A stretch of 64,000 nt of DNA from Chara braunii (lineage: Eukaryota; Streptophyta; Charophyceae; Charales; Characeae), in contig BFEA01000026.1 of NCBI GenBank assembly GCA_003427395.1, positions 225,047 through 289,046 of the forward strand, given 5' to 3'. Below the pieces are notes generated by a model. The model was not told where the DNA came from. It saw nothing but the letters and a program-made list of their open reading frames with translations, and did not search any database. The position numbers were made by a program, and so were the translations under genes. Of the stretch, positions 34,425-47,244 are shown piece after piece. Numbering within the stretch: the first letter of the stretch is position 1; every line of letters begins with the position of its first letter.

Positions 34425-36200
34425 GTCAACCCACCCGCAACGAGTGATGACGATCTCCAGCCATATTCTCTTCCCTCTTTCAGACCCGACTCGACGCACT
34501 TCACTGCCGGACAAACAAACATCCGCACGCGAACAACAGTGCGGCACGCTCTCTACAGACCAGCGCGCAGCGGCACACTCCCCCCCTAGAACGCGCAGCA
34601 GACCAAACCACTCCTCCCAACTCCCAACAATTCCACCCTCCTCCCCTGCCCAGAGGGAAAACGCAACGAAAACCAAGTACAGCACAAGTACTACTACCAC
34701 TACGACTACTGCTACTGCTGCCAAACCTGGACCTCGGGCAGCGCGAGCCCTCACCGAGCCAAGCAACGCCTGGCCGAGCCTATGGTCGGTCGTAAAGTCA
34801 AGCGGAACAAAGCGAAGGAAAGGCAAATCAATCCAAGCAGCACGACGCGCAGCGGTTGGCGAGCAAGCAGGCAGTTGAGTTGGACCAGGGACTCAGAAGA
34901 ACAGAAGCAGATCTATCTAGGACGAAAGACGCGCAGCTCTGGAGGGACGGTGATGACGACGACGACCACGCAGGATGAGGAGAGGAGATCCCGCCCTACT
35001 TCAGCTCGCTGATGAACACGAGTTTTTTCTTCTTTTTTTTTTCCCCTGATCAGTCTAGAGGCAGGGACGAGCAAAACCCCAGACAGGAGAGGTACAGAAG
35101 AGAAAGAGTAGGGAGAAACGAAAGTAGCAAGTATCCCGCAGCAAAGTGAAGGAAAGGAACGGAAAGGGAACGAAACCAGGCAAAACAGGCACACACAAAC
35201 ACGAAAACGGAGCAGAGGGAATGACCACGCTGTGGCTTGGGACATGACGGACAACACGACTTCGGGTGATTCCAAGGCTCTTGACTTACTACCGCCGTAC
35301 TCAGAGGAGGGGAGGTGGTGGAAGGCCGACTTGGCGCCAAAGATCGGCACAGCCGAGGCACATTGCTTTCCCTCTCCCTCTCCCTCTCCCTCTCCTCCTC
35401 CCTCAGCCCCACGGCTTACTCCGGGCGACCTACAGGTAGCCCAGTTGGTCTAACGAACCTGGTCGCAAAAGTGGCCAGGCACGTACTACGGTAGCTTAGC
35501 ACAAGCATAGCACGCGGAAGGGCCTGGACCTCAGTCTTGGCTAGGTACCAGGTACTACAATAGCCCCGACCGCCCTCGGAAACGCCGGTGCGAACAGGAT
35601 CCCCCCGCCAGCAAGCGACCAACCTCTGGGACGAACCAGCCGCGGCTAGCGGACCTAACAGCCGAGCCTCTCGAACCAGAGCCATTGACTGTTCTGGAGC
35701 TAGGGCGACCGTTGATTCAACCGAGGCTTGCGCGGTTGCCCGCCCGCTTCACACCCCTCCCTCATGCACACGTGGCTCCCAGACTGAACGAGGCGGCATA
35801 GAGACTTGCAAACAGTGGTGGTCCGCTTCGGACACCTATTTTTCCCACTTTTCTCTCCTGACCCTGTCCGCTACAAGAGAGAACCTGCTCAATAGCGATA
35901 GCCTTCGGAGCAAGCATACCCCCAGGAAACTCGATATTGCATCGGTAGCCCGCCTGGAACGTATCTGGACAGATCTAACATGGTAACGCACGGTCTGTAC
36001 ATCTACATACATCCACACGCTATTTGTTGGGTATACCTAGAAGGGGGCCAGGAGGCAATGTCGAATGGCATTGGGTGTAATTGTAATTCACTCTGGGGCT
36101 GAAAACATCTCACAATTCAATATTGACTTACTGTGAGGGCACGGGTGCGCAGCCCGTAGTTCGTTTGTTGATGTGGTTCGGGAAGGGTAAGGTAAAGATT
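33480..36200. other. No recognised gene; homopolymer G and (ATC)n tracts
   Basis: Several medium ORFs exist on both strands but none shows a motif I recognise, and many contain low-complexity runs. A 38-base G run lies at 34,149-34,186 next to an 11-base G run at 34,131-34,141. An (ATC)n tract at 34,390-34,425 reads as poly-His in one frame. Confidence 0.5.
34131..34186. repeat. Long G homopolymer
   Basis: G11, a short GTGTGGGTG interruption, then G38. It could form G-quadruplex structure. Length in the assembly is unreliable. Confidence 0.9.
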
Positions 36201-36285
36201 ATGCTGTATGTATGTTTTGTCATGTTCGCTATACACAACTCGAAGAGAGTGTGTGTGGGGTCCCGGTTGGTGCTTTATTCACGAT

Positions 36286-36342
36286 GTTATGGGACGCTGG
36301 ACCCAGTTTCCAGCAGGTGGCGCTCCCCATCCATAGACAGGA
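36286..36342 (+). repeat. Copy C of the LINE-tail sequence
   Basis: TATGGGACGCTGGACCCAGTTTCCAGCAGGTGGCGCTCCCCATCCATAGACAGGAG matches the last 60 bases before the A tail of the LINE at 52.5 kb. Here it is followed by a GT/GA microsatellite rather than an A-run. Confidence 0.75.
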
Positions 36343-36344
36343 GA

Positions 36345-36384
36345 ATGTGTGTGCGTGTGTATGTGAGTGTGAGTGTGAGTGTGA

Positions 36385-36419
<35 letters not shown>

Positions 36420-36492
36420 TGTGCGTGCATGTGTGCGTGCACGTGTGTGTGTGTATGTGTGTGGGTGGGTGGGTGGGTGGGTGTGGGTGTGG

Positions 36493-36544
<52 letters not shown>

Positions 36545-36545
36545 C
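36345..36545. repeat. Compound GT/GA microsatellite
   Basis: Long interrupted GT, GTGA, GGGT and GA tracts. They explain the Cys/Val- and His/Thr-rich ORFs here. Confidence 0.95.
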
Positions 36546-39500
36546 CTGCAACATGCAGCATGTCAGTGGCGAGGAGCACAAGGGCAGGCGCTAACCTCAA
36601 AAAAAAAAGTAGTAATTGTATTCTTTTCGAAATCCGAATAGAAAGGGTACACGTTGTATTCGAATACAACGCGTACGATTGCTATGCGAGGTACTGTGCT
36701 ATTCGAGAAAAGTGCACCCACACCGTTTCAATTTTTCGAAAAAGGCTCGGCCTCCTCGGCCTCCTACGGGCAGCTACCGGTCCTATGTGGTCCTGGCCCT
36801 TGCAAGGCCCCAAAACCTCAAAATTCCCACCGTCCGAACGACCACGACGTTGAAATTTGATTGACGTTGAAATCTCTCAGGGGGGGAAAACGCAACCCTG
36901 ACGGGATGCGAACACAGCCAGGCACCAAGAGGAATGTGCACCCATATTATGTGTTCCCTGTAGCTGCATACTGCAACTGCTGCACCTGAGCACAGAATGT
37001 TTGCAGCCCTTAGGGCATGCGTTATACACCCCAGGCCATTTTCTTCATCTGTAGTTCTAGGTCCTCCGTGGAACCACAATGGCACTGCGAAGGGTGTGCA
37101 CTTTGGGAGAGGGGTTTGAAGGGGGGCATGGAGAGGGTATTTGGTTGAAGGATAGGTCGTAGTTCATCATGGCATTTTAGATGGTCATTCCCCAATAAAA
37201 TATCAAATAGTACAAGAGGTTGAGGCCTACGCCCACATGTCTCTTCACAATGAGGCACAGGGAGGCGAGAAGAGAGTGTACCTACTTGGGTGATTTTTCC
37301 TGCTCAAAGTATTTAGCAAAAAACAAGACAAAATTCAGTCTCATAAATTGAGTACCGATTTTTTCGAGAAAAAAAATATTTAAAAAGATTTTTTGTTTTA
37401 ATCCTTAATGAGAGAAAACATGTTGGCCGCAACAAAACGCAATTTTGTCTCCCTGGTGCTACAAGTAGGCCCACGTTGTTGAGGTTCGGTGGATCGTGCT
37501 AAAAAAAACGAGTATATTCATTAAAAAGGCAAGAGGGGCGGTGTCGGCCACATCGGTCCCACGGGTGGACCCTCCCCTCCCGGCCTCATCACACAGGATT
37601 TTGCATGACTTCTCGCAGAGCGTTGCTACTCCAGCCGATTGCGCCAACCATACCTTTTGTGAACTCCTACGACAGGATAGGGTCAAGCGAAACACAACTT
37701 ACCTTCACCCGTGGGAGTTGTCACCATTTCTTAGGTGAGCGTATCCCCGTTGAGCTACTAAACCATGTACAAAAGTTTTTCGTATGCAATCGCAGAGGTG
37801 TCCCAACCGATAATATTTCTCATTCGCTGTAGCATAGGGGGTATGCACGGTCAACGTCCGAATCGGATTCGTCTGCGAACCGATGCTTGAGGAGTTGATA
37901 ACCCAAGCGCAATCCTACGTTAGTCGACTAGGACGACCAACTAACCACGGATACACTTCTCAAATAAAACTTTAACTCCATATGCAAATCACGTGTAATC
38001 CTTTTTTGGACTCATCCCATAACTATTTTGGTGAATGAACTTACAGACGCCACGAATGAAAATTTGCATAATAATTATAGCGGTGCAAGTCTCATCATAT
38101 TGACGAGTTAGCGCGAATACGTGAGCAATCGAGATGATGAAGTACTATGTGTTGTTCGTAACCTCGCAATCCCATATAAAATGTGAGATCCCGTTCAACA
38201 CTCAGATGTCAATTGACACACGTCTTTAAAGGTTATTCTCACGATGCTCGACAATCGCGAATGTGATTGCGTGTCTTACCCTCTTCTGCACACTGCACAG
38301 GGGAGTGGTAGGCAAACTACGACTTTTTGTAGCGACAAAACGCTCTTGATTTATAGGAAGAGGCCCCACCTTTGCCATGAACCTTAACGTTCAACTACAA
38401 AACTTACCAAGTAATCAATATTTATGGGCGCCTCGAGCCTATGTGATGGTATAAGTGGTTTGAGCACACAAAAGAAATTTAACATTCAGTCGCGGTCATG
38501 CATACAAACATTTACTACTACATTGCTTCATACTTTACACATTATTTAGTATCCCGCACGCAAAAAAAAAGAAGTGCGGGTGTTCTTAGACATTGACTTT
38601 TGCTTAACTCGCGCGTGCCCTAACTGTAACAGTCGCGCATAATAAAAGCGATTGAATCCTTCAAACAAGAGGTTGTGTGACATCAAACCTTCACCCTCAT
38701 AAATATTGATATGGCTTGTCCATCAAAATTCACGCAATACACAAGTAATCACCAGGACTCAATCCATTATTTTTCAAGGATACATGGGATCACAAAAAAT
38801 TGAGCAACAACATCCTATACACTAAGGGGGACAACTTTACCGTTTTTTGCGACTTAAACCCCGCCTTACGCACACAAGCCCCAAACATTTTTCATAATCC
38901 CACAACAAAGATACTCAGTTCTTAAATATAGTAACTTAGAAAGAAGTCTGCTTAAAAATTACAAAAAACATATAAAACTCATGGGGGTTAAGGCTTTAGG
39001 TTGAGGTGCAGAAGCAGGTAAAGTTTTGTCCTTAATGGATCAAACCGAACTAGTCGAATATTTTGTCAAATACAGATCTGCATTGCATTACAGGTCAAAA
39101 AATTATTGTCTCGCTTAAAAAAAAAAAAAAAAAAAACATTATCTATCATACCATAACCCTTTTGCTAATTCTTACTTTTTTTGTTCTTAGTCCGCACCAG
39201 AGGTTGTTAAACCTTTTGGCAGCATCTTCCCTAGATATGATAAATTGTGAAATTATCCTTAATACAAAATAAACTAACTCGTCAAATTTCAAATAATTTC
39301 AGCAACGCTTCCCGTATAAAAAATATTTTACCAAGATTTTTATGAACCCCAAAATGACTAACTCTTTTAAATTTGTAAACACTTCAACAACGTTTCCCGT
39401 AAAAAAAATAGACTGTTAAAATTCATACAAGTTTAAAATGCGAAAATAAATTACAACTATACTTGAAACTAACTTATGACACTTACCTGACAGTTAGAAC

Positions 39501-39800
39501 TAAAGATAGTCTACACGATCCTTTTTTGAAGATGGAATGAGTTAGCACCAATTATAACCCTTAGTAAGGTTAGTTTTATCTTATCCCAAACTTCCCTCCT
39601 ATCATCCATTATAGTTTGTTTATGACTCGAGCAGTTGACGACCATCTAACCAAACGAAGTTATCAAGAGACACCCCAAACAAGTGTCTCGATCAAATAAA
39701 CATAATCGATATCACTCTCCATCTCTCATTTGCTTCAACAAAATAGTTAATTGTTCTCTCACTTCTTTTAAATCTTTTTTATCTCCCTTACCTATGACAT
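36546..39800. other. AT-rich, no gene recognised
   Basis: I see no coding region, RNA gene or defined repeat family. Two short A-box-like words on the minus strand near 37,640 and 37,750 are noted under rejected items. A short repeat 'TTCA.CAACG.TTCCCGTA.AAAAA.AT' occurs at 39,298 and 39,387. Confidence 0.45.
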
Positions 39801-39804
39801 AAGA

Positions 39805-40990
39805 TCATACCACCCGAACTCAGTGGAAGTCCGACCTAAATAAGTTCGAGCATAGCATACACACGACTAGACTGCCCCAACTTAGGGGTACGCCAAACTC
39901 ACATGACAAAAACGTATGTCCAGACCGCCTCAACTTACGGGTACGTCTGACCTAACATAAACCATAGATATAAAGCATATGACCAGACCGCTTTAACTTA
40001 GGGGTACGCCTAACTTCTGTTTAACTGACAACAGGAAGCATAAGACTACACTGCCTCAACTTTAAATAATCACAAACGACAAATGGTAAGATCGTCCTAA
40101 CTTAAGGATACGTCCACCTCACGTAACATCAATGACACATGAAATATGGATTCGCCGCCCCATCTTAGGGGTACACCCAATTAGCCCAAACAGTTTAAAT
40201 ACATAAGGCAGTATGATGAAACCACCTCGACTTAGGGGTACGCTCAATTTGCCTAAACAAGGTTATAAACGTTGTGTGACTAAGCCGCCCCAACAGATGG
40301 GTACACTTAGCCTCCGTAAGAACAATTTAAATAACCATAAATATTATTAACAAACTTTGTAACTTCATCTCTTCTTGGCGAATTATTGGACATTCCCAAC
40401 TTAGGGAGACATGCAATCTTGCCTCAATCATGTTTAATAAACAACTTTTACATTAACTCTCTACTTTCGATATTATAACGGACGTAGCATTGAACCGTCT
40501 CAACTTGGGGGTATGTTCAATTTGTCTGGATCGCCTTCATGTTATACTTTTAATTTATATTTTTTATTTTTTGTTATAGTCGATTTACTGACTAAACGTA
40601 CCAACTTAGAGTGCTTAGTTTATTGGATGATAGAAATTTATATAATATATATTAGATTTTATACTTTGGTTGATTGTTAAATTCATAGCATATGACTAGG
40701 CCGCCCCAACTCAGGGGTACGACTAGTTTAAAACCTTTGACCTCTTAGAAGAAAAATACATAGAACTGAGTCCACACAACTTATAATGTCCCTAGTCTTA
40801 TTTAAACAACCCAAAAGAAAACGTTAAGAATTTGAGTTTCACAACTTAGAGCGTTCGTTCTCTTGTTCAAAAATCCCAAAAGAAATGAGCGACTGGACCC
40901 TTCAACTTAGGATATGTACAGTCTCTAAAGGTCAAGCATACAGTCCAACAAACATTGGGCCACTTAACTCAGAGTGGTTCCAGCCTTGGG
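39805..40990 (+). repeat. Degenerate minisatellite, about 15 units
   Basis: A motif close to CCGCCCCAACTTAGGGGTACGCCTAA recurs about every 50-100 bp (for example near 39,872, 39,926, 39,988, 40,154, 40,227, 40,282, 40,496, 40,701, 40,902), with a looser spacer that often contains AGCATATGACTAGA. No ORF runs through it. Confidence 0.8.
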
Positions 40991-43900
40991 TTGACCCGGT
41001 CAATGCAAGCAAAATCACCTTCCTCCCGCCTTCGTTCTTTTCGTTTCCCCTCTTCTCTTAGACAAGTAATCAGAGTTTTCATATATGGTTTATTTACCTT
41101 ATCTCATATTAAGTTTTTAAATAAACTTGTATAACAATAGTTATAAGTAGTCGAGTCATACTTCATGCAGCGTAAAAAGTAGTACAGTTAGAGAACGAGA
41201 TCACACACGTGAAACGTAATTATACCTGAGTATTCCCTGCCTCCAAAACCCTGTTTGGGCTCCGACACAATTCTCACAATCGGTGGGTTGACCTCCCACA
41301 ATGTCTTGCTGCGGATTATGGGTTTTCAATCCCGCATGCCACCTTCCTCTATCGAACAACAGAGTACGTTGAGAGTAAGAATAATAGAAGTAGGGGTTTC
41401 AGACTCTCGAGATCCAATAAAAGGTTAACTCAAACTCACGTGGTGAGAGTCCTTTTACCTTCAGCTCGTGAGTCCACAATGACGACCAATCATAGAGCTC
41501 GAAGCCAACAGACCTCAGATGTCGCAGCAAATCACAACAATAGCGACAGTCTCCAACCCATCGTCACCACTTTGAGATTGTAGTCGCTGCTGTTAAAAAT
41601 AACAGTGCTCAACAACAACTATATGCAGTAAAAATCTAGAGACAACCAACGACACCAATGACAATGGTAAAATTTAATCATGACAACATCCGAAGCAATA
41701 CAAAAGTCAGGGGCAACATCACAATTCAAACGCACAACAATTGTGTTTAAATGTATCGTATGGGTAATGACCCCAACAACTAAGTATCAACCAGCGGCAC
41801 CACCGTCCTCAACCCTAACATGCTGAGCTTGAAGCGACAATACTTAAGTACGCCACAACGTCACCGATCTTCGACAACAATAAATATGAAACGAATCAGC
41901 GTAACGAAGAACCCAGAACTCAGCCGCAACAACATCAGCAGACCAAAGCCCAGTCCGTTATTGGCGGTTCACAACACTCAGTCTGTGTCAATCTCAGCTT
42001 TGAGTTCAATGACGGACCGAGTTGCATAATAGCTATAGCAACTTGGAATCAGAACAGTAACCGAACTGTAGTGGTAACAATGACGCCCTGAAGTCAATCA
42101 ACATGACGCCGTCAAAGTGAAAAAAGAACCGATTGAAGATCGAATACAACCACCGTTAGGAAAAGATTAGTCGTAGCAGCAGCTCCGTTGTCAAAGAATC
42201 AACAACTCCCAACTCCGAGAACCGACAACTCCTGTCGCTAAGAAATAATAGTTACCACCACCTGAAAGTACAACAGCAGTGGTCTGTCGCCTAGAAAGGT
42301 GACCAGGAGCGCCCCTAAAAAACAAACTTTATCGCAACATAGAAACTCAAAGTCAGGTAGCTACATGTTCCGGTAAGAATAACAAAAAGCCAAATGCTAT
42401 CAAGCTCCGTTCGCATCAACAGAGACCCAAGTAGCTCGAGATTCAGCGCAAACTATGTGCTGAACAGACTCGTACCAACAACCAATTAAGCAATCATAAA
42501 CACAATTGTAAAATCAATTAACTTTTTTTTTTTTTTTTTTTTTTTTTGGGGGGGGGGAACAAGGCTCCAATCTATTCGTGGGGAGCAACACGTGTCGGGA
42601 ACCGGGCCCAGCGTCCCATATGAAAATTTACATAAAAGTTTGAAAGTTTGAGATACCGGGACCATTATCCGGTTTTGGCGAAGAAAAAAATGAGCTACTT
42701 AGAAAAATTACTACGACAAACTTCAGAAATAGGCAAAATTCAGAAAATGACTCAGAACCCCACCATCAATCCTCTTTACCTCACTCCGACAAGACTTACT
42801 GCAGCAAAGCCACAATCTCTGCGGCTGTTGTACCCTATTTCCATCCTACGAGCTAGCCCCCTCACTTGTAGGATACTTGATATCCCACCATCTACTTCTC
42901 CCACTCACCTCTTTTTTGAAACAATGATATTAGGAAACGTATGTGAAACAATTGAGATACCGGGGCAATTACCCGGCTTCGGCTAAAGAGTCATAAAAAC
43001 GCATGGGGATAGTCACAGACGGAGCACCACAAAAGTTATCAAAATACTCAAAGCTTCCAGGGGCCCCAAACAAAACCCTCCAGGACCCTCCTACCCTGTT
43101 TTATTCACTGTCATGCTCTTTCAGGCCTCACACCCCCACCATGCTAGGTTACAAGGCAACACGACTCACCCCAGCTCCGGCCAGCGTCGTCCCGACAGTA
43201 ATCCTTGGTTGTCCCTTGGAATTCCCACCCCAAAGCATCCCCGGATCTCTCTACCAAGCCTCATGCTCCTGCTATCAACAGGTTACAGGGCAACACCCCA
43301 GCACCTGCCAGCGTCATTTTGGTGTGGGACAGCCCCAGATCCATGAACATAACAACATCAGAACAACCTACAGTGAGTTGCTAGGAGCCCTAAGAATCCC
43401 AGAGCAATCTTAAAACCACCGGGAACAACCGAGAACAACAAACTTTGCTTAAAAGAGGAGTGAGAATCAACTATGATTATTCGGGAGCCGACATAAAGAA
43501 AACCACATTACCCCAGTGCTATTTAGCAGACCGACCTATAACTACCTCAACCCCCCAATCTTAGATGCCAAGCTCAACCAGGCCTCATATCCCCGAACGC
43601 TGGGTTAGCAGAGCCGATAATTTCAAATCGGCAGAAGCAATGAGCCCTGGACAACAACGTCAATAGTCCCACACTGCATCAAGTAGCAACTACTCTTTAC
43701 CCTCGGCAAATGACAACCTGTTAATACCAAAAATTGTATTATCTCACATAATAGTTCCTCCTCTTCACAACGCACAAAAACACACACCAACGAAGCTTAA
43801 AAATGTTATTCTCAACAGCGGCATAAACAAATCACATCACTACTAAGGTCGGCTATGAAGTACCACGAGGCAAGCGCAACAATCTTTTCAACCTCCCTTC

Positions 43901-44290
43901 TCCTTTTCTTCCTTCGTATATCATCCCACTACTTTCCTTCTCTACTTTCACTAACTCCTCTCCCTATCTAGACCAACACCTTTACCTCATCCACTCTCGT
44001 TTTTTTTTTTGCGTCAGGCTTCTACCGAATCAAGCTAAGATTTTGGTCAGATACATATGACGTTTTATGACGATGAGAACACTTGGAATGAGGGCGCCTC
44101 GACGAGCTGCAGGAGCCTACAAGGGCCGAAGTCCACGACCATGAGGATAGGAATCACGGTCACAACCTCAGTCAGCAATATGTGGGAACAAGCACCAAAA
44201 CCACCACCAACTGCAAGGGATATGGTGGTTGAGGAGGCAAAGATGACCACCATGGTGCAAGGACAGTTCAACTGTCGACGACAATGACCT
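40991..44290. other. No intact gene; degenerate sequence and short direct repeats
   Basis: The stretch 41.4-42.3 kb is rich in CAAC/AACAA and may be a decayed Q/N/T-rich reading frame, but no motif remains. GAGATACCGG..CAATTA.CCGG.TT.GGC.AA occurs at 42,650-42,682 and 42,954-42,986. GGTTACA.GGCAACAC...CCAG C.CC.GCCAGCGTC is duplicated at 43,146-43,190 and 43,279-43,315. Confidence 0.45.
42523..42613 (-). repeat. Copy B of the LINE-tail sequence with A25
   Basis: On the minus strand a segment starting TATGGGACGCTGGGCCCGGTTCCC and ending GAGCCTTG is followed by C-rich sequence and 25 A (T-run 42,523-42,547 on the plus strand). It matches the LINE 3' end at 52.5 kb at about 75-80% by eye. It looks like an extremely 5'-truncated LINE insertion or a SINE sharing the LINE tail. 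Confidence 0.75.
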
Positions 44291-44879
44291 AATGTTGCTC
44301 GTCAGTGCAGATCTCAACCCCTCCCTTCAGCGCTCGCCCGATGTTCCACCTAGCTAGCCACGGTGCATCATACCTCTGAGGCCTTGTATGTAGCTCGTGT
44401 CCCGACCACTGAGTCGATTTGCTCCTTTGACTACCACATCATAGGTTGTTGAGGTCACGATAGACGTAAATCCCTTTGACCCACGGTCTGTGGAGGTACC
44501 GTTTTCTTTCCAACAGACCACCATTTTTAGTTCGTCCCCTCAATTGTGCGACGATGTTGTGATATCTCTCTTAGATCTTAGCATTTTTCATGATGTCTTG
44601 CATCGTCTTCTTGCTCTCCTCTCTGACCCTGATCATACCCTCACTATCATCCCTATCCGCCTTGGGATATCTATGTGGGTGTATCGTGCCTTGGGATTCC
44701 AACTCGTAGGGGAACTTCACTCACCCTTGCATGGATGAGGAAGCTCAACTTGCTACCATCGGGTCCAACTCTCCGATCTCCATTACACTCATAGATAATA
44801 AGATATAGCGCTTCTTTGATCAGACGGTCCCCGACCTTCCCTTTTTCCTTACCCTCCAACTTCCTGATAGTACCCACTC

Positions 44880-45190
44880 GACCCTCTGCTCCGTTCCTCC
44901 AAACACGTTGATGTGATGAAGACCGAGTATGACTTTATCCTTGACACTCCATGGTCCTACCAGTTTCGTGGAACAAAGGGTGAATGGGCGACCGAGACAC
45001 TCATTTTCAAAACGAAGTGTGATTAGACCTATCGTGTACCCTTCCTTGGTACCACGAACAACATTTCGCCTCACGTACCTCCCCATAACCCCCGCTCTTT
45101 GGGGTCCCAACCTGACACCACTTCCATCTCTCCCCACCGGTTCGTTCACTTCGTGTGTCAGGAGGACGTCACCTTCTAGTACTAGGTAAA
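44880..45190 (+). pseudogene. Retropepsin-flanking region of the chromovirus
   Basis: Broken reading frame with DVDVMKTEYDFILDTPWSYQ followed by GTKGEWATETLIF. This resembles the 'DVILGxxWL ... W' segment at the end of gypsy-type aspartic protease. The catalytic D-T/S-G is not visible. Weak by itself, supported by position just upstream of RT. Confidence 0.4.
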
Positions 45191-45194
45191 CATC

Positions 45195-46960
45195 ATGGAT
45201 ATCCTCCGCTACAATCCCTTTTGCCAGAAAGTTGAGCTCATACCTTTGGAGGCCGATCCTCTTGACCCTTCCTCTATCTTCGCGGATCCTATTTTTGTAT
45301 CCATCCCTCAGCCTACGGATACCCCTTCGATATCAAAGACTCCTACGTCGCCTGCCACAAAGTTCACACATACATCTCATGCAGAGACAAACGCTGAGGA
45401 ACTTGTGTCGTTCACGACAGACTTAGAGTCCACCGTTTATGATCTGATTCAAAAGTACCATGACGATTTACCCCTGTATTTATCATACGGTGAGACCCCT
45501 TCAATGTGCGAGGTTGAGAACTCTATTTAGCTCATTCCTAGATATCATGTCCACCATCAGGCACACTACCGACTTTCAATTATAGAGGTGACGAAACTTA
45601 AACGCCAGCTTGAGGAACTTCTTCGACTGGGTTTCATTAAACCCAGTAAGTCCCCTTGGGGTGCACTCGTCCTCTTTGCTCGCAAAGCGGACGAAACTCT
45701 CTGCCTCTGCATCGATTACGGTGACCTTAACCACTAAACAGTGAAAATTAGTTATCCTATGTGTCGTGTTGATGAATTGTATGGACGTTTCGCAGACAAC
45801 CACTTCTTTATAAAGATCGATGTTCATAGAGGTTACCACTAGATCCACGTGGTCGCAGAGGACCAATCGAAGACCTCGTTCATATCCAAGTTTACAGTGA
45901 TGCGCTTTGGCTTCACCAATGCACCTGCCACCTTCCAGGCAAAGATGAACGATATTTTCAAAATAATATTTTCGTATATATGAACGACATCTTGGTCTAC
46001 AATTGTACCTTACACAATCATATTAGACACCTCCTTGATGTCCTACATCGCTTACGAAAGAATGACTTTTACTCCAAGCTTAGTAAGTGTCACTTTGCCC
46101 AGCACAAAGTGCACTTTCTAGTGCATTATATGCCTGACCAGGGTCTTCACATGGACGATGCAAAAAAATCATTGCTGTTACGGATTAACCCGCCCCCACA
46201 TCCGCCAAGTAGCTTCGCAGTTTCCTAGACCTTATTAATTACTATAGTAAATTCATCTAGTAATACACTAGGGATTCCTACGTCCTCACCTCCACCTCCC
46301 TTAGGAAAAACCCGTCGTGGTTTTGGATACCCCTCCATAAGGATGGCTTTCGTGCCTTTAAGAAGGTGGTGACTTGTGCACCGGTTCTTCACCTTCTCGA
46401 TTTTGATTGTCCTTTTATTCTCACCAGGGATGCGTCAGATTTTGTAGTAGGAGTTGTACTTTCCCGGGTGTTTCCCACTACACCTGACTCCCCTCGTTTA
46501 TATATTCCTCACTTTCCTCCCCTTCCTCCTGATACTGCTTTTTGATAGACGCGTACCCTTTCACCTCTTCCCTCCACTAATAGTCCTCCTATTACTTATT
46601 ATTCGGTCATCACGGAGGACTGGACTGTCGAAGCTTATACCGAGAGTGTTTGATTGCTTGTTACGTGCACCAGTTATTGCCCGCCGAGATAAATTACACC
46701 CCCGACGAGCGTGAGGTTCTCGCATGCATGGGGTGCCCTCCACTATGTACACGGACAACGTTCTTATTGTCGAGACTTTCGTCACAAATGATAGACACGC
46801 TAGTGACGCCACTTATATGAGTTCATTTTCACCATTGAGTCTATCAAGTGTGAAATGAACTTAGTCTGATACACCCTGTCCCGCCGCCCTGACGACAATC
46901 AGGAGGCTGTCCATCTCACTCTCATCTCGGTCACCACCATTGGTGATTTTGTGACCGCTG
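45195..46960 (+). pseudogene. Ty3/gypsy reverse transcriptase-RNase H, broken
   Basis: Fragments in order: the RT entry block KRQLEELLRLGFIKPSKSPW; CIDYGDLNH; YPMCRVDELYGRF; FIKIDVHRGYH; MRFGFTNAPATFQAKMNDIF; then, after a frameshift near 45,975, the catalytic YxDD block altered to YMNDILVYN (second Asp context changed); FYSKLSKCHFAQHKVHFL. RNase H follows with PFILTRDASDFVVGVVLS (46,410-46,465). At least four internal stops or frame changes. Confidence 0.9.
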
Positions 46961-47244
46961 CATTTCACACCTAGTACCGTCATTGCCTATATTATTCCGA
47001 CATTTACCAGATATTATGGTGAGGTTATCGTTGCTTCATATTCCATAGGAAAAAATGATTTTTTTTACTGGAATGAGAACTGTGGTCATTAAGAACCACG
47101 TGTATGTGTTCCCTCCACTAGACAACTTCATATCCAGGCTGTAGTAGAGTTTCATGACCAAACAGTTGTCGGTCATATGTGTTACAAGAAGACGTTGATT
47201 CTCGTTAACCATCTATAATACGTTTTCCCCAACCAACTGAGTGT

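Noticed and set aside
34383-34878. Overlapping ORFs on both strands with poly-His or poly-Met
   Set aside because: They are driven by the (ATC)n tract. No domain or codon bias supports either strand.
36212-36853. 213-codon plus-strand ORF with Cys/Val repeats
   Set aside because: It is mostly a read-through of the GT/GA microsatellite at 36,345-36,545.
37610-37775. tRNA-like minus-strand words (TAGCTCAACGG and TGGCGCAATCGG)
   Set aside because: They resemble A boxes, but no convincing B box, D-arm pairing or acceptor stem is present, so no tRNA gene or tRNA-derived SINE can be claimed.
39805-40990. CRISPR-like array
   Set aside because: This is eukaryotic DNA. The repeats are diverged and irregularly spaced, with no cas genes, so it is a minisatellite.
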